Below are positions 39,831-47,107 of a DNA stretch of 64,000 nt, piece after piece (position 1 is the first letter of the stretch; every line of letters starts with the position of its first letter). The translations under genes and the position numbers were made by a program. Source of the stretch: Telmatospirillum siberiense (lineage in GTDB: Bacteria; Pseudomonadota; Alphaproteobacteria; Rhodospirillales; Magnetospirillaceae); NCBI RefSeq assembly GCF_002845745.1, contig NZ_PIUM01000003.1, forward strand, positions 186,001-250,000. Reading direction: 5' to 3'. The notes below the pieces were generated by a model that worked only from the letters and a program-made list of their open reading frames with translations, was not told the DNA's origin and ran no database searches.

Positions 39831-41341
39831 GTCGCTCTCCTCCGCCGGAGATGAAAGCGTTCCGGTCCGCCCGTCCTCTCCGACCAAGACGGGATATCGT
39901 CGTCGGAAAGGCGCCGCCAGACGGACGCCATCTCTCCGATAAGATCTTCTGCGATCAATCCTGGACCGATCATTTGCGCCGCCTGCACATGCATCCACGC
40001 ACCCAGGCAGGCGGCTTCGAAAGGATCCATCCCTTGCGCCAACAATCCACCGATCAAACCGGACAGGACATCTCCCGTCCCCCCGCTGGCCAAGGTGGGA
40101 GGAGCGCCGACGGAGATCGCCGCGCGGCCGTCGGGCGCGGCCACCACCGTGTCCGATCCCTTCAGCAGGATAACCGCGCCGCTCGTGGCGGCGGCCCGCC
40201 GCGCCCGGGTCAGGCGGTCGCCGGTATGATCGAACAGGCGGTTGAACTCCCCGTCATGCGGAGTCAGCACCGGCATCTTGCCCAGTTGCCACAAAGCCTG
40301 CGGATCGTCCGCGTAACTGGTCAAGGCGTCGGCGTCGAGCACACAACGCTTGTCGGCCGAGAGCGCATCGGCGACCAGGGCTTTCGTCCCGCGTCCGATG
40401 CCCAATCCCGGCCCGATGACCGCGGCCGTCACCCGGCGATCGAGCACCAGACGTTCCCAGGCGATCGACGGCTGCACCATCACGCCCGGATGATCGCCCC
40501 GATAAACGTCGGCGGTGCCTTCCGGAGCCGCCAGAGTGACCAGTCCGGCCCCGGCCCGGCGGGCCGCCATTGCCGCCAGCCTTGCGGCACCGGTGAGAAC
40601 TGCGCCGCCAGCCACCAGCAGATGACCGCGGTCGTACTTATGCCCGGCCGGCTGCGGCCATTTGATCTTGTCGCGCCACAGGCTCGGCGTATTGACGAAT
40701 GTCTGCGGAGCGATATCGGCCAGCACGGTTTCGGGTATGCCGATGTCGCCGACGACCAACTCGCCGCACAAAAGGCGTCCCGGCAACAGCAGATGACCGG
40801 GCTTCGGCCGAAAGAAGGTAACGGTCAACCAGGCTTGGGCCGCGGCCCCCAGCATCTGCCCGCTGTTTCCATCGATCCCGCTCGGCACGTCGACGGCCAC
40901 CATGTCGAGGCCGCGAATGCCGATCTCCTCGATCACCCGGCGCGCCAAGCCTTCGAGCGGCCGGGACAAGCCGGCGCCGAACAGGGCGTCGATCACCAGG
41001 GGATCCCCATCCAGGCTTGCGAGTGTGAGCGGCAAAATTTCATGCCGCCAGCGCGATGCCATCAGCGCGGCATCGCCCTTGAGACCGGCGAGTTCGCCCA
41101 ACAGGAACAGACGAACGGGCCAGCCCCAGGATTCAAGCAGGCGCGCCACCACGAATCCGTCGCCGCCGTTGTTTCCCGGACCGCACAGCACATGCACCAG
41201 GCGAGGAGGACAGCGTTTGCGGATGGCCGTGGCGACCTGCCACCCGGCCGCCTCCATCAGGATCTCGCCCGGGATGCCCAGGGCAAGAGCAGCCTCATCG
41301 GCGGCAAACATTTCAGCGGTGGACAGCAGGCAACTCAACAT
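39800..41341 (-). CDS. nnr: Bifunctional NAD(P)H-hydrate epimerase / ADP-dependent dehydratase
   Basis: 513 residues. Repairs damaged NAD(P)HX. N-terminal YjeF-type epimerase domain (1-about 215): HVLCGPGNNGGDGFVVAR and VAVDVPSGIDGNSG. C-terminal ADP-dependent dehydratase, ribokinase-like fold: GPGLGIGRGTKAL, LTPHDGEFNRLF and ASGGTGDVLSGLIGGLLAQG with catalytic Asp. Fused in the order usual for bacteria. Overlaps the malonyl-CoA decarboxylase start by 31 nt, so the two are co-transcribed. Confidence 0.95.
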   Translation of the reverse strand: MLSCLLSTAEMFAADEAALALGIPGEILMEAAGWQVATAIRKRCPPRLVHVLCGPGNNGGDGFVVARLLESWGWPVRLFLLGELAGLKGDAALMASRWRHEILPLTLASLDGDPLVIDALFGAGLSRPLEGLARRVIEEIGIRGLDMVAVDVPSGIDGNSGQMLGAAAQAWLTVTFFRPKPGHLLLPGRLLCGELVVGDIGIPETVLADIAPQTFVNTPSLWRDKIKWPQPAGHKYDRGHLLVAGGAVLTGAARLAAMAARRAGAGLVTLAAPEGTADVYRGDHPGVMVQPSIAWERLVLDRRVTAAVIGPGLGIGRGTKALVADALSADKRCVLDADALTSYADDPQALWQLGKMPVLTPHDGEFNRLFDHTGDRLTRARRAAATSGAVILLKGSDTVVAAPDGRAAISVGAPPTLASGGTGDVLSGLIGGLLAQGMDPFEAACLGAWMHVQAAQMIGPGLIAEDLIGEMASVWRRLSDDDIPSWSERTGGPERFHLRRRRATWTTESWRDL

Positions 41342-41630
41342 CGGCCTCCCGGGCGCTCTGGTTAAAGGTTAAACCCAATCGACGGCTTGGCAACCCCACA
41401 GGGGCATATAACCATAAAATTCATAGGTGATCTCACCGCCAGCGCACTGGTCGCTGACGGTGAAGGGCGTTATATAGGTCGCGGTCGGCGGCGCGACGCC
41501 CACCATGGATGGACGGGCCCGGACGACGCGATCGGACTATGGGCGCCCACCGCGCCATTTTCCAGACGGCCGGCGACCCACGCGATTTTTACCGAAGTGG
41601 GGCGCCAAAGGGAATCGGAGAGGACGGATC

Positions 41631-42893
41631 GTGAAGGTACTCGTACTTGGCGCAGGCGTGGTTGGCGTTACTTCGGCATGGTATCTCGCCAAGGCGGGAC
41701 ATGAGGTGGTGGTGGTGGACCGTCAACCCGGCGCAGGGCTTGAAACCAGCTTTGCCAACGGCGGCCAGATCTCTCCCTGCCACGCCGAACCCTGGGCCAA
41801 TCCATCGACGCCGAAGACGGCGTTGAAATGGATGGGACGGGAAGACGCTCCGCTGGCCTTTCGCTGGCAGCGCTGGGATCCCTGGCTGTGGGCGTGGGGA
41901 GCGCGTTTTCTGCTGAATTGCACGGCGTCCCGCGCGAGCATCAATACCGATCGCACCTTGCGCGTCGCCATCTATTCCCGTGCCTGCCTGCAAAGCCTGC
42001 GGGCCGAGACGGGCATCGAGTACGATCAGAAAACCCAAGGTATCCTGCACGTTTACCGCGATCCGCAAAGCTTCCAGCACGCCGTCGGCGCCGCCGAGAT
42101 GATGACGGGGATGGGCCTGGAGCGCCAAGTCAAGTCCGTGGAGGAATCCCTGGCCCTCGAGCCGGCGCTGGACGCCGCCCATAAGGAGTTGGCGGGAGGG
42201 ATCTTCACCCCGGGCGACGAATCCGGAGACGCCCATCGTTTCACCCAGAATTTGGCCGCTCTCTGCGCACAAAAGGGCGTCGTCTTTCATTACGGTACAA
42301 CCATCCTGGGCCTTGAAATGGACGGTGGGCGCATGGTTTCGGTGGCCACCGACAAGGGCCGGCTCCGTGCCGACGCCTTCGTCATGTCGCTGGGCAGTTG
42401 GAGTCCGAAGTTGGCCCGGCATGTCGGACTGACCTTGCCGATCTATCCGGCCAAAGGCTATTCGGCCACGCTCCCCGTCACCGATCCGACCAAGGCGCCG
42501 ACAATCGCCATTACCGACGACGAGCACAAATTGGTCTTCAGTCGGCTGGGTGATCGTCTGCGTTGTGCCGGAACGGCGGAACTGGCCGGATGGAACCTGA
42601 ATATGAGCGCGGTCAGGGCCTCGATCGTCACCACCCACTCGCGAGCCTTGTTTCCCGGCGCAGGAGATTTCGACAAGGCGCAGATCTGGTGCGGTCTCCG
42701 TCCCGTTACGCCGGATTCCGTTCCCATCCTGGGCCGCACCCGAATCGACAATCTGTTCTTGAATACCGGTCACGGTACCTTGGGATGGACCATGAGTTGC
42801 GGTTCGGGCCGGGTCCTGGCGGACCTGATTTCCAACCGCCCCCCCGATATCGATATGACCGGCCTCGGACTGGATCGCTTCGCCCTGTCCTGA
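41631..42893 (+). CDS. dadA: D-amino acid dehydrogenase (FAD-dependent)
   Basis: 420 residues. Start GTG 41631 gives the standard KVLVLGAGVVGVTSAWYLAKAGHEV opening (GxGxxG dinucleotide site) and has AGGA 7 nt upstream. Oxidatively deaminates D-amino acids, passing electrons to the respiratory chain at the inner face of the membrane. Later motifs: FANGGQISPCHAEPWANP, TPGDESGDAHRF, and VTPDSVPILGRT...NTGHGTLGWTMSCGSG, the usual C-terminal FAD contacts. The stop codon is embedded in a perfect palindrome. The 289-nt upstream gap (41342-41630) holds no recognised element. Confidence 0.93.
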   Translation: MKVLVLGAGVVGVTSAWYLAKAGHEVVVVDRQPGAGLETSFANGGQISPCHAEPWANPSTPKTALKWMGREDAPLAFRWQRWDPWLWAWGARFLLNCTASRASINTDRTLRVAIYSRACLQSLRAETGIEYDQKTQGILHVYRDPQSFQHAVGAAEMMTGMGLERQVKSVEESLALEPALDAAHKELAGGIFTPGDESGDAHRFTQNLAALCAQKGVVFHYGTTILGLEMDGGRMVSVATDKGRLRADAFVMSLGSWSPKLARHVGLTLPIYPAKGYSATLPVTDPTKAPTIAITDDEHKLVFSRLGDRLRCAGTAELAGWNLNMSAVRASIVTTHSRALFPGAGDFDKAQIWCGLRPVTPDSVPILGRTRIDNLFLNTGHGTLGWTMSCGSGRVLADLISNRPPDIDMTGLGLDRFALS

Positions 42894-42928
42894 AGGTTTG
42901 GGACAAAAATTTGTCCCAAACCTTCAGG
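42889..42928. repeat. 19-bp perfect palindrome overlapping the dadA stop
   Basis: CCTGAAGGTTTGGGACAAA (42889-42907) and its exact complement at 42910-42928, with AA between. It can end transcription in both directions. The left arm TGAAGGTTTGGGAC matches sequences after the lyase (6757) and sseA (46884). Confidence 0.8.
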
Positions 42929-42938
42929 ATGCCATTAA

Positions 42939-42985
42939 GACGCCTCCGCTCCGCTTGCCGCCCGGGCTCAGGCGCCGCTCGGGCT
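42939..42985 (+). repeat. GC-rich dispersed repeat, copy A
   Basis: GACGCCTCCGCTCCGCT at 42939, ending AGGCGCCGCTCGGGCT. The same two ends occur in reverse orientation at 46920-46965 (copy B), with a divergent middle. No coding sense. Confidence 0.6.
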
Positions 42986-43115
42986 GCATGGATCCGGGAC
43001 AGGATTTTGCCCCGGTCGACAACCAACCCTCAAGAGCAAATCGCTTACCACTGCTCGACTAAATATTGAAAAACCTCCATGATGTCCGCGACGCTCGGAA
43101 ATGAGGGCGGGAGGG

Positions 43116-43775
43116 ATGATGACAGCCAAGACAGTGGCCATCGCGCAGCAAAAAGGCGGCGCCGGCAAAACCACCATTGCCGTCCAGTTGGGTGTCGCCT
43201 GGGCGCTGGCGGGATACCGGGTCGCCATGCTGGATGTCGACCCGCAAGGCTCGATGTCGGCCTGGCATGGCTTGCGCAAGACGGCAGGGACGGTACCAGC
43301 GCTGTTCGTCGGCGATATCCCGGGATGGAAGCTGTCCACCGAAATCGACCGATTGAAAAACGACTATGACGTCCTGCTGCTCGACACCCCGCCCCATGCC
43401 GAAACAGACGCGCGGGTTGCGGTGCGCGCCGCCTCCCTGATTCTTGTCCCCCTGCAGCCGAGTCCCGTGGATTTGTGGGCGACCAAGCCCACACTGGAAT
43501 TGGCCAAACGTGAAAAGGGCGCGGCTCTCCTGCTGCTGAACCGCGCCCCTGCGCGCGGCAAGCTGCTCGACCATGTCCGCGCCAGAATCAGCGAGGAAGG
43601 GCTGCCGCTGGCGCGCACCGTTCTGGGCAACCGCAGCGCATTCGCCGCCAGCATGATGGAAGGAAAAGGCGTGGTGGAAACCCACCCGAAAAGCGCCGCG
43701 GCGACGGAAATCCAGGAATTGGCTGAGGAAATCGGCGCGATTCTGACATTGACCCGACGGCAGGCCGCCGAATGA
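43116..43775 (+). CDS. ParA/MinD-type P-loop ATPase, orphan
   Basis: 219 residues from ATG 43116 (an adjacent ATG at 43119 is equally possible; GGGAGG is upstream). Deviant Walker A KGGAGKTT (residues 13-20), DVDPQGS (Walker A' region) and VLLLDTPPHAETDA (Walker B) define a ParA family ATPase that would dimerise on ATP and bind the nucleoid. No parB, parS-like repeats or cargo gene is beside it. Shorter than chromosomal ParA (about 260), with no N-terminal helix-turn-helix. Target unknown. Confidence 0.85.
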   Translation: MMTAKTVAIAQQKGGAGKTTIAVQLGVAWALAGYRVAMLDVDPQGSMSAWHGLRKTAGTVPALFVGDIPGWKLSTEIDRLKNDYDVLLLDTPPHAETDARVAVRAASLILVPLQPSPVDLWATKPTLELAKREKGAALLLLNRAPARGKLLDHVRARISEEGLPLARTVLGNRSAFAASMMEGKGVVETHPKSAAATEIQELAEEIGAILTLTRRQAAE

Positions 43776-43788
43776 TCGGCGCCGCCGT

Positions 43789-44283
43789 TCACACCACGCG
43801 AAGAACAGCCTTGCGGCTGAATGCCACAGCACGCTGAATACGTTGAACCAACGCCCGCGCAGTGAAAGGCCGGACGAGGAATTCGGTGGCTCCTGCCTGT
43901 CTGGCTTCACCGAGCCTCCACAAGTCCGAATATTCGGCGATCAGGATGATTGGCAAGCTGTCGCTCACCTCTTCGCGCACCTGACGCACGAAAGCGATTC
44001 CATCGCCGCAATCCGGCACCCGGCCGACCATCAGAAGATCAGGGTGTTCAACCCGCAATCGTTCCAATCCGGCCAATCCATCATCGGCTTCACCGCAAGA
44101 TTCGATGCCCACTTGATGGAGTATGGCCGTCACATGGCGGCGCGAACCGTCGTCGACGTCGACCAGTAAGACTCTCAGCCCTTCGAAACGCATCACCCGA
44201 TCCGGCCAGTCATCCTTGTGGAAAGCGCCCGTCAGGCGTAACACAATTTGCCGGATCTGAATATGGCGCAGCCGTGGTGACAT
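43789..44283 (-). CDS. Receiver-like protein lacking phosphorylation residues
   Basis: 164 residues from ATG 44283; ATG 44193 would start just before the receiver. The domain (about 33-160) aligns with CheY-type receivers: LRVLLVDVDD at the acidic pocket, DLLMVGRVPDCGDGI where DxxMP is expected, and FLVRPF where the Lys-Pro motif is expected. The phosphoacceptor Asp reads Val, one pocket Asp reads Val, and the Lys is Arg, so canonical phosphorylation should be lost. The first about 30 residues are a helical extension. Converges with the ParA gene (13 nt apart) and is divergent from the Nudix gene. Confidence 0.72.
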   Translation of the reverse strand: MSPRLRHIQIRQIVLRLTGAFHKDDWPDRVMRFEGLRVLLVDVDDGSRRHVTAILHQVGIESCGEADDGLAGLERLRVEHPDLLMVGRVPDCGDGIAFVRQVREEVSDSLPIILIAEYSDLWRLGEARQAGATEFLVRPFTARALVQRIQRAVAFSRKAVLRVV

Positions 44284-44327
44284 CGAACTGTCATCGTCTG
44301 TTTTCGTGGAAAGAGGAGCCCTTGCCA

Positions 44328-44927
44328 ATGGCGGATAAATTTGAAGTCATCGAAAAAACAACGCCATTCCAGGGATATTTCCGCGTCGACCGCTACACGC
44401 TCCGCCACCAGCGGCACGATGGAGGTTGGACGGCGCCGATGACGAGGGAGATCTTCGAGCGCGGTCACGCCTCCGGCGTTCTGCTCTACGACCCGGTCCG
44501 CGACGAGGTGGGCCTGATCGAACAATTTCGTCCGGGCGCCATGGCCGCCGGCTGGCAACCATGGATGATCGAGATTGTGGCCGGCATCATCGACGATGGC
44601 GCCACCTCGGAAGAGGTGGCCATTCGCGAAGCCGAGGAAGAAGCCGGAGCGATCATCAAGGACCTGGTGCCCATCTGCAAATATCTGGTCACGCCGGGTG
44701 GCAGCACCGAGAGCATGGCACTCTACTGCGCCCGCATCGACAGCCGGTCGCTGGGAGGATTTCATGGCCTGGAGGAGGAAGGCGAGGACATCCGGGTGTT
44801 CTCGGTGGCGGCCGAGGAAGCGATCGGCTGGGTGGAATCGGGACGGGTCATCAATTCCTGCGCCATCATCGCCTTGCAATGGCTCGCCCTCAACCGGCAA
44901 CGCCTGATCTCCCTTTGGACGACTTGA
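44328..44927 (+). CDS. nudF: Nudix hydrolase, ADP-ribose pyrophosphatase type
   Basis: 199 residues from ATG 44328 (AGAGGAG 9 nt upstream). Cytosolic hydrolase of ADP-ribose and related nucleotide sugars. Typical NudF layout: ERGHASGVLLYDP, EQFRPG, WMIEIVAGIIDDGA, then REAEEEAGA. Odd point: the first Glu of the Nudix box (GX5E) is Ala, while the metal-binding REAEEEAG core is intact. Followed 56 nt later by cysK on the same strand. Confidence 0.88.
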   Translation: MADKFEVIEKTTPFQGYFRVDRYTLRHQRHDGGWTAPMTREIFERGHASGVLLYDPVRDEVGLIEQFRPGAMAAGWQPWMIEIVAGIIDDGATSEEVAIREAEEEAGAIIKDLVPICKYLVTPGGSTESMALYCARIDSRSLGGFHGLEEEGEDIRVFSVAAEEAIGWVESGRVINSCAIIALQWLALNRQRLISLWTT

Positions 44928-44983
44928 TCCATATCAGCCCGCCGGCTAATGTGTTCCCCCGCAATCATTTTTTCGGAGCAGGC

Positions 44984-45988
44984 ATGCCCAATATCCGCAG
45001 CGGCTTCATCGACACCATCGGCAATACGCCGCTGATTCGCCTGAAAAAGGCATCCGAACTGACCGGATGCGAAATTCTCGCCAAAGCCGAATTTCTAAAT
45101 CCCGGCGGATCCGTCAAGGACCGCGCCGCATTGGCCATCGTTCAGGACGCCGAAGAGCGCGGACTTTTGAAGCCGGGCGGCGTCATCGTAGAAGGTACGG
45201 CCGGCAATACCGGCATCGGCCTCGCCCTGGTCGGCAATGCGCTCGGCTACCGGACCGTCATCGTCATGCCCGAAACGCAGAGCCAGGAAAAGAAGGACAT
45301 GCTACGGCTGTGCGGCGCCGATCTGCGCCTCGTTCCCGCCCTGCCCTACGCCAATCCGGGCAATTACGTCCGTTATTCCGAAGCGCTGGCCAAGGAGATG
45401 GCCGCCACCGAACCGAACGGGGTTCTGTGGGCCAACCAGTTCGACAACCAGGCCAACCGCACCGGCCATTATCGGACCACCGGGCCCGAGATTTGGGATC
45501 AGACCGGGGGCAGGATCGACGGCTTCACCTGCGCCGTGGGCACCGGTGGCACCCTGGCCGGCATCGGTATGGCGCTGAAGGAGCGCAATCGCGACATCGT
45601 CGTGGCCCTTTCGGACCCGATGGGCTCGGCGCTTTATAATTTTTATGCCGGCGGCGAGCTGAAGTCCGAGGGGAATTCGATCACCGAAGGCATCGGCCAG
45701 GGACGCATCACCGGCAATCTTGACGGGGCGCCCATCGACAATCAATTCCGCGTCACCGACGAAGAAGCCCTGCCGATGATCTTCGATCTGCTGAAGGAGG
45801 AAGGTCTCTGCGTCGGAGGATCGAGCGGCATCAATGTCATGGGGGCGGTCAAGCTGGCCCGTGACCTGGGCCCGGGCCATACCGTGGTCACCATCCTCTG
45901 CGATTTCGGGACCCGTTATCAGAGCAAGCTGTTCAACCCGGTATTTCTCAAGGAGCGGTCGCTGCCAATTCCCGACTGGCTGGTTTGA
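44984..45988 (+). CDS. cysK: Cysteine synthase A-type enzyme (O-acetylserine sulfhydrylase)
   Basis: 334 residues from ATG 44984 (GGAG upstream). PLP enzyme forming cysteine from O-acetylserine and sulfide. Lys45 in NPGGSVKDRAAL binds PLP; VEGTAGNTGIGLALVG is the substrate loop; GTGGTLAGIG grips the PLP phosphate; GGSSGINV follows. Slightly longer than E. coli CysK (about 320) because of the C-terminal LFNPVFLKERSLPIPDWL. First of a sulfur group with sseA and metC. A cystathionine beta-synthase-like role cannot be excluded. Confidence 0.92.
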   Translation: MPNIRSGFIDTIGNTPLIRLKKASELTGCEILAKAEFLNPGGSVKDRAALAIVQDAEERGLLKPGGVIVEGTAGNTGIGLALVGNALGYRTVIVMPETQSQEKKDMLRLCGADLRLVPALPYANPGNYVRYSEALAKEMAATEPNGVLWANQFDNQANRTGHYRTTGPEIWDQTGGRIDGFTCAVGTGGTLAGIGMALKERNRDIVVALSDPMGSALYNFYAGGELKSEGNSITEGIGQGRITGNLDGAPIDNQFRVTDEEALPMIFDLLKEEGLCVGGSSGINVMGAVKLARDLGPGHTVVTILCDFGTRYQSKLFNPVFLKERSLPIPDWLV

Positions 45989-46027
45989 AATTTCCGCGAT
46001 GTCCGCCTCCTGCCCAATGGTGAAAAT

Positions 46028-46885
46028 ATGACCTACGCCAGTTCGCACGCTCTCGTCAGCACCTCATGGTTGGCCAGTCATCTGGAAGCCCCCGACGTCC
46101 GCGTGGTCGACGCCAGCTGGTTCATGCCGGCGACCGGCCGCGACGGGCGGGTCGAATACACCCGCGAACATATCTCCGGCGCGGTTTATTTCGACGTCAA
46201 CGATATCGCCGACAGTTCCTCGCCGCTGCCCCACATGCTGCCCGACGCGGCCAAGTTCGCAAGCAGGGTCAGACGTCTCGGCCTCGGCGACGGCAACCGC
46301 GTGGTCGTCTATGATCGTGCGAGCGGCGGCGCGGCGGCGGCACGAGCCTGGTGGATGTTTCGTGTTTTCGGTCACGACGATGTTTCCGTTCTCGATGGCG
46401 GCATCGTCAAATGGCAGCGCGAGGGACGTCCCACCCACGATCTGCCCCCAACGCCGCGGGAGCGCCATTTCACGCCCCACGTCAATCAGCTTCTGGTGCG
46501 CAACAAGGAGCAGATCCTCGCCAATCTCGAAAGCGCAGAGGAGCAAGTCGTCGACGCCCGCTCGGCCTCGCGTTTCGCCGGACTCGAAAAGGAACCATGG
46601 CCACATAAGAAGGTCGGCCACATACCCGGCGCTTTCAACGTTCCCTGGACCCAACTTATCGACGAAACCAGCAAGACTTTTCTGCCGGTTGACGCACTGA
46701 AGGCGCGTTTCCTGGCGGCCGGGGTGGATCTTGACAAGCCGATCGTCGCCAGTTGCGGTTCAGGTGTCACCGCCTGCGTCCTGGCGTTGGCGCTCTATCT
46801 CCTGGGCAAGCCGGACGTTGCCGTCTATGACGGATCCTGGGCAGAATGGGGCCTGGCCGACGATACCCCGGTCACCTCCGCTTAG
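46028..46885 (+). CDS. sseA: 3-mercaptopyruvate sulfurtransferase
   Basis: 285 residues, two rhodanese domains. The C-terminal active loop is CGSGVTAC with nucleophile Cys243; CGSGVTA is characteristic of mercaptopyruvate rather than thiosulfate substrates. N-terminal domain: VVDASWFMP, GRxGRVEYTREHISGAVYFDVNDIAD. Transfers sulfane sulfur from 3-mercaptopyruvate to thiols or cyanide. Starts 39 nt after cysK. Its TAG stop is overlapped by the palindrome at 46884-46916. Confidence 0.93.
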   Translation: MTYASSHALVSTSWLASHLEAPDVRVVDASWFMPATGRDGRVEYTREHISGAVYFDVNDIADSSSPLPHMLPDAAKFASRVRRLGLGDGNRVVVYDRASGGAAAARAWWMFRVFGHDDVSVLDGGIVKWQREGRPTHDLPPTPRERHFTPHVNQLLVRNKEQILANLESAEEQVVDARSASRFAGLEKEPWPHKKVGHIPGAFNVPWTQLIDETSKTFLPVDALKARFLAAGVDLDKPIVASCGSGVTACVLALALYLLGKPDVAVYDGSWAEWGLADDTPVTSA

Positions 46886-46916
46886 GGCCTGGGACGGAAT
46901 TACCGAACCAGGCCCT
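46884..46916. repeat. Palindrome overlapping the sseA stop
   Basis: AGGGCCTGG (46884-46892) pairs with CCAGGCCCT (46908-46916). The left side AGGGCCTGGGACGG matches the elements at 6757 and 42891 and again begins inside a stop codon. Confidence 0.7.
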
Positions 46917-46919
46917 TGG

Positions 46920-46965
46920 AGCCCGAGCGGCGCCTCTCGCCCGCCGACAGCGGAGCGGAGGCGTC
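46920..46965 (-). repeat. GC-rich dispersed repeat, copy B
   Basis: Reverse-oriented relative of 42939-42985: read on the minus strand it begins GACGCCTCCGCTCCGCT and ends AGGCGCCGCTCGGGCT. The two copies flank parA, receiver, nudF, cysK and sseA. Confidence 0.6.
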
Positions 46966-46974
46966 ACATCAAAC

Positions 46975-47068
46975 TTAAGGGAGTGGTGCGATTATTTCGC
47001 GCCATGCCCTTAAAGCGTCTGCCGCTTGAAACTCGAGGGCTTGGCGCGACTATTTCGCGGCAAGCCCT
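46975..47068. repeat. Twin related hairpins upstream of metC
   Basis: Hairpin 1 (46975-47013): TTAAGGG...TGGTGCGA-TTATT-TCGCGCCA...CCCTTAA. Hairpin 2 (47036-47068): AGGGCTTGGCGCGA-CTATT-TCGCGGCAAGCCCT, one mismatch. Their sequences are similar to each other, including the 5-nt loop. They end 40 nt before the metC start and could be repeats or leader-RNA structure. Confidence 0.6.
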
Positions 47069-47107
47069 GAAGAGCGGCCCTTTTCTTACCCCGTTTCCCA
47101 TGGGAGC

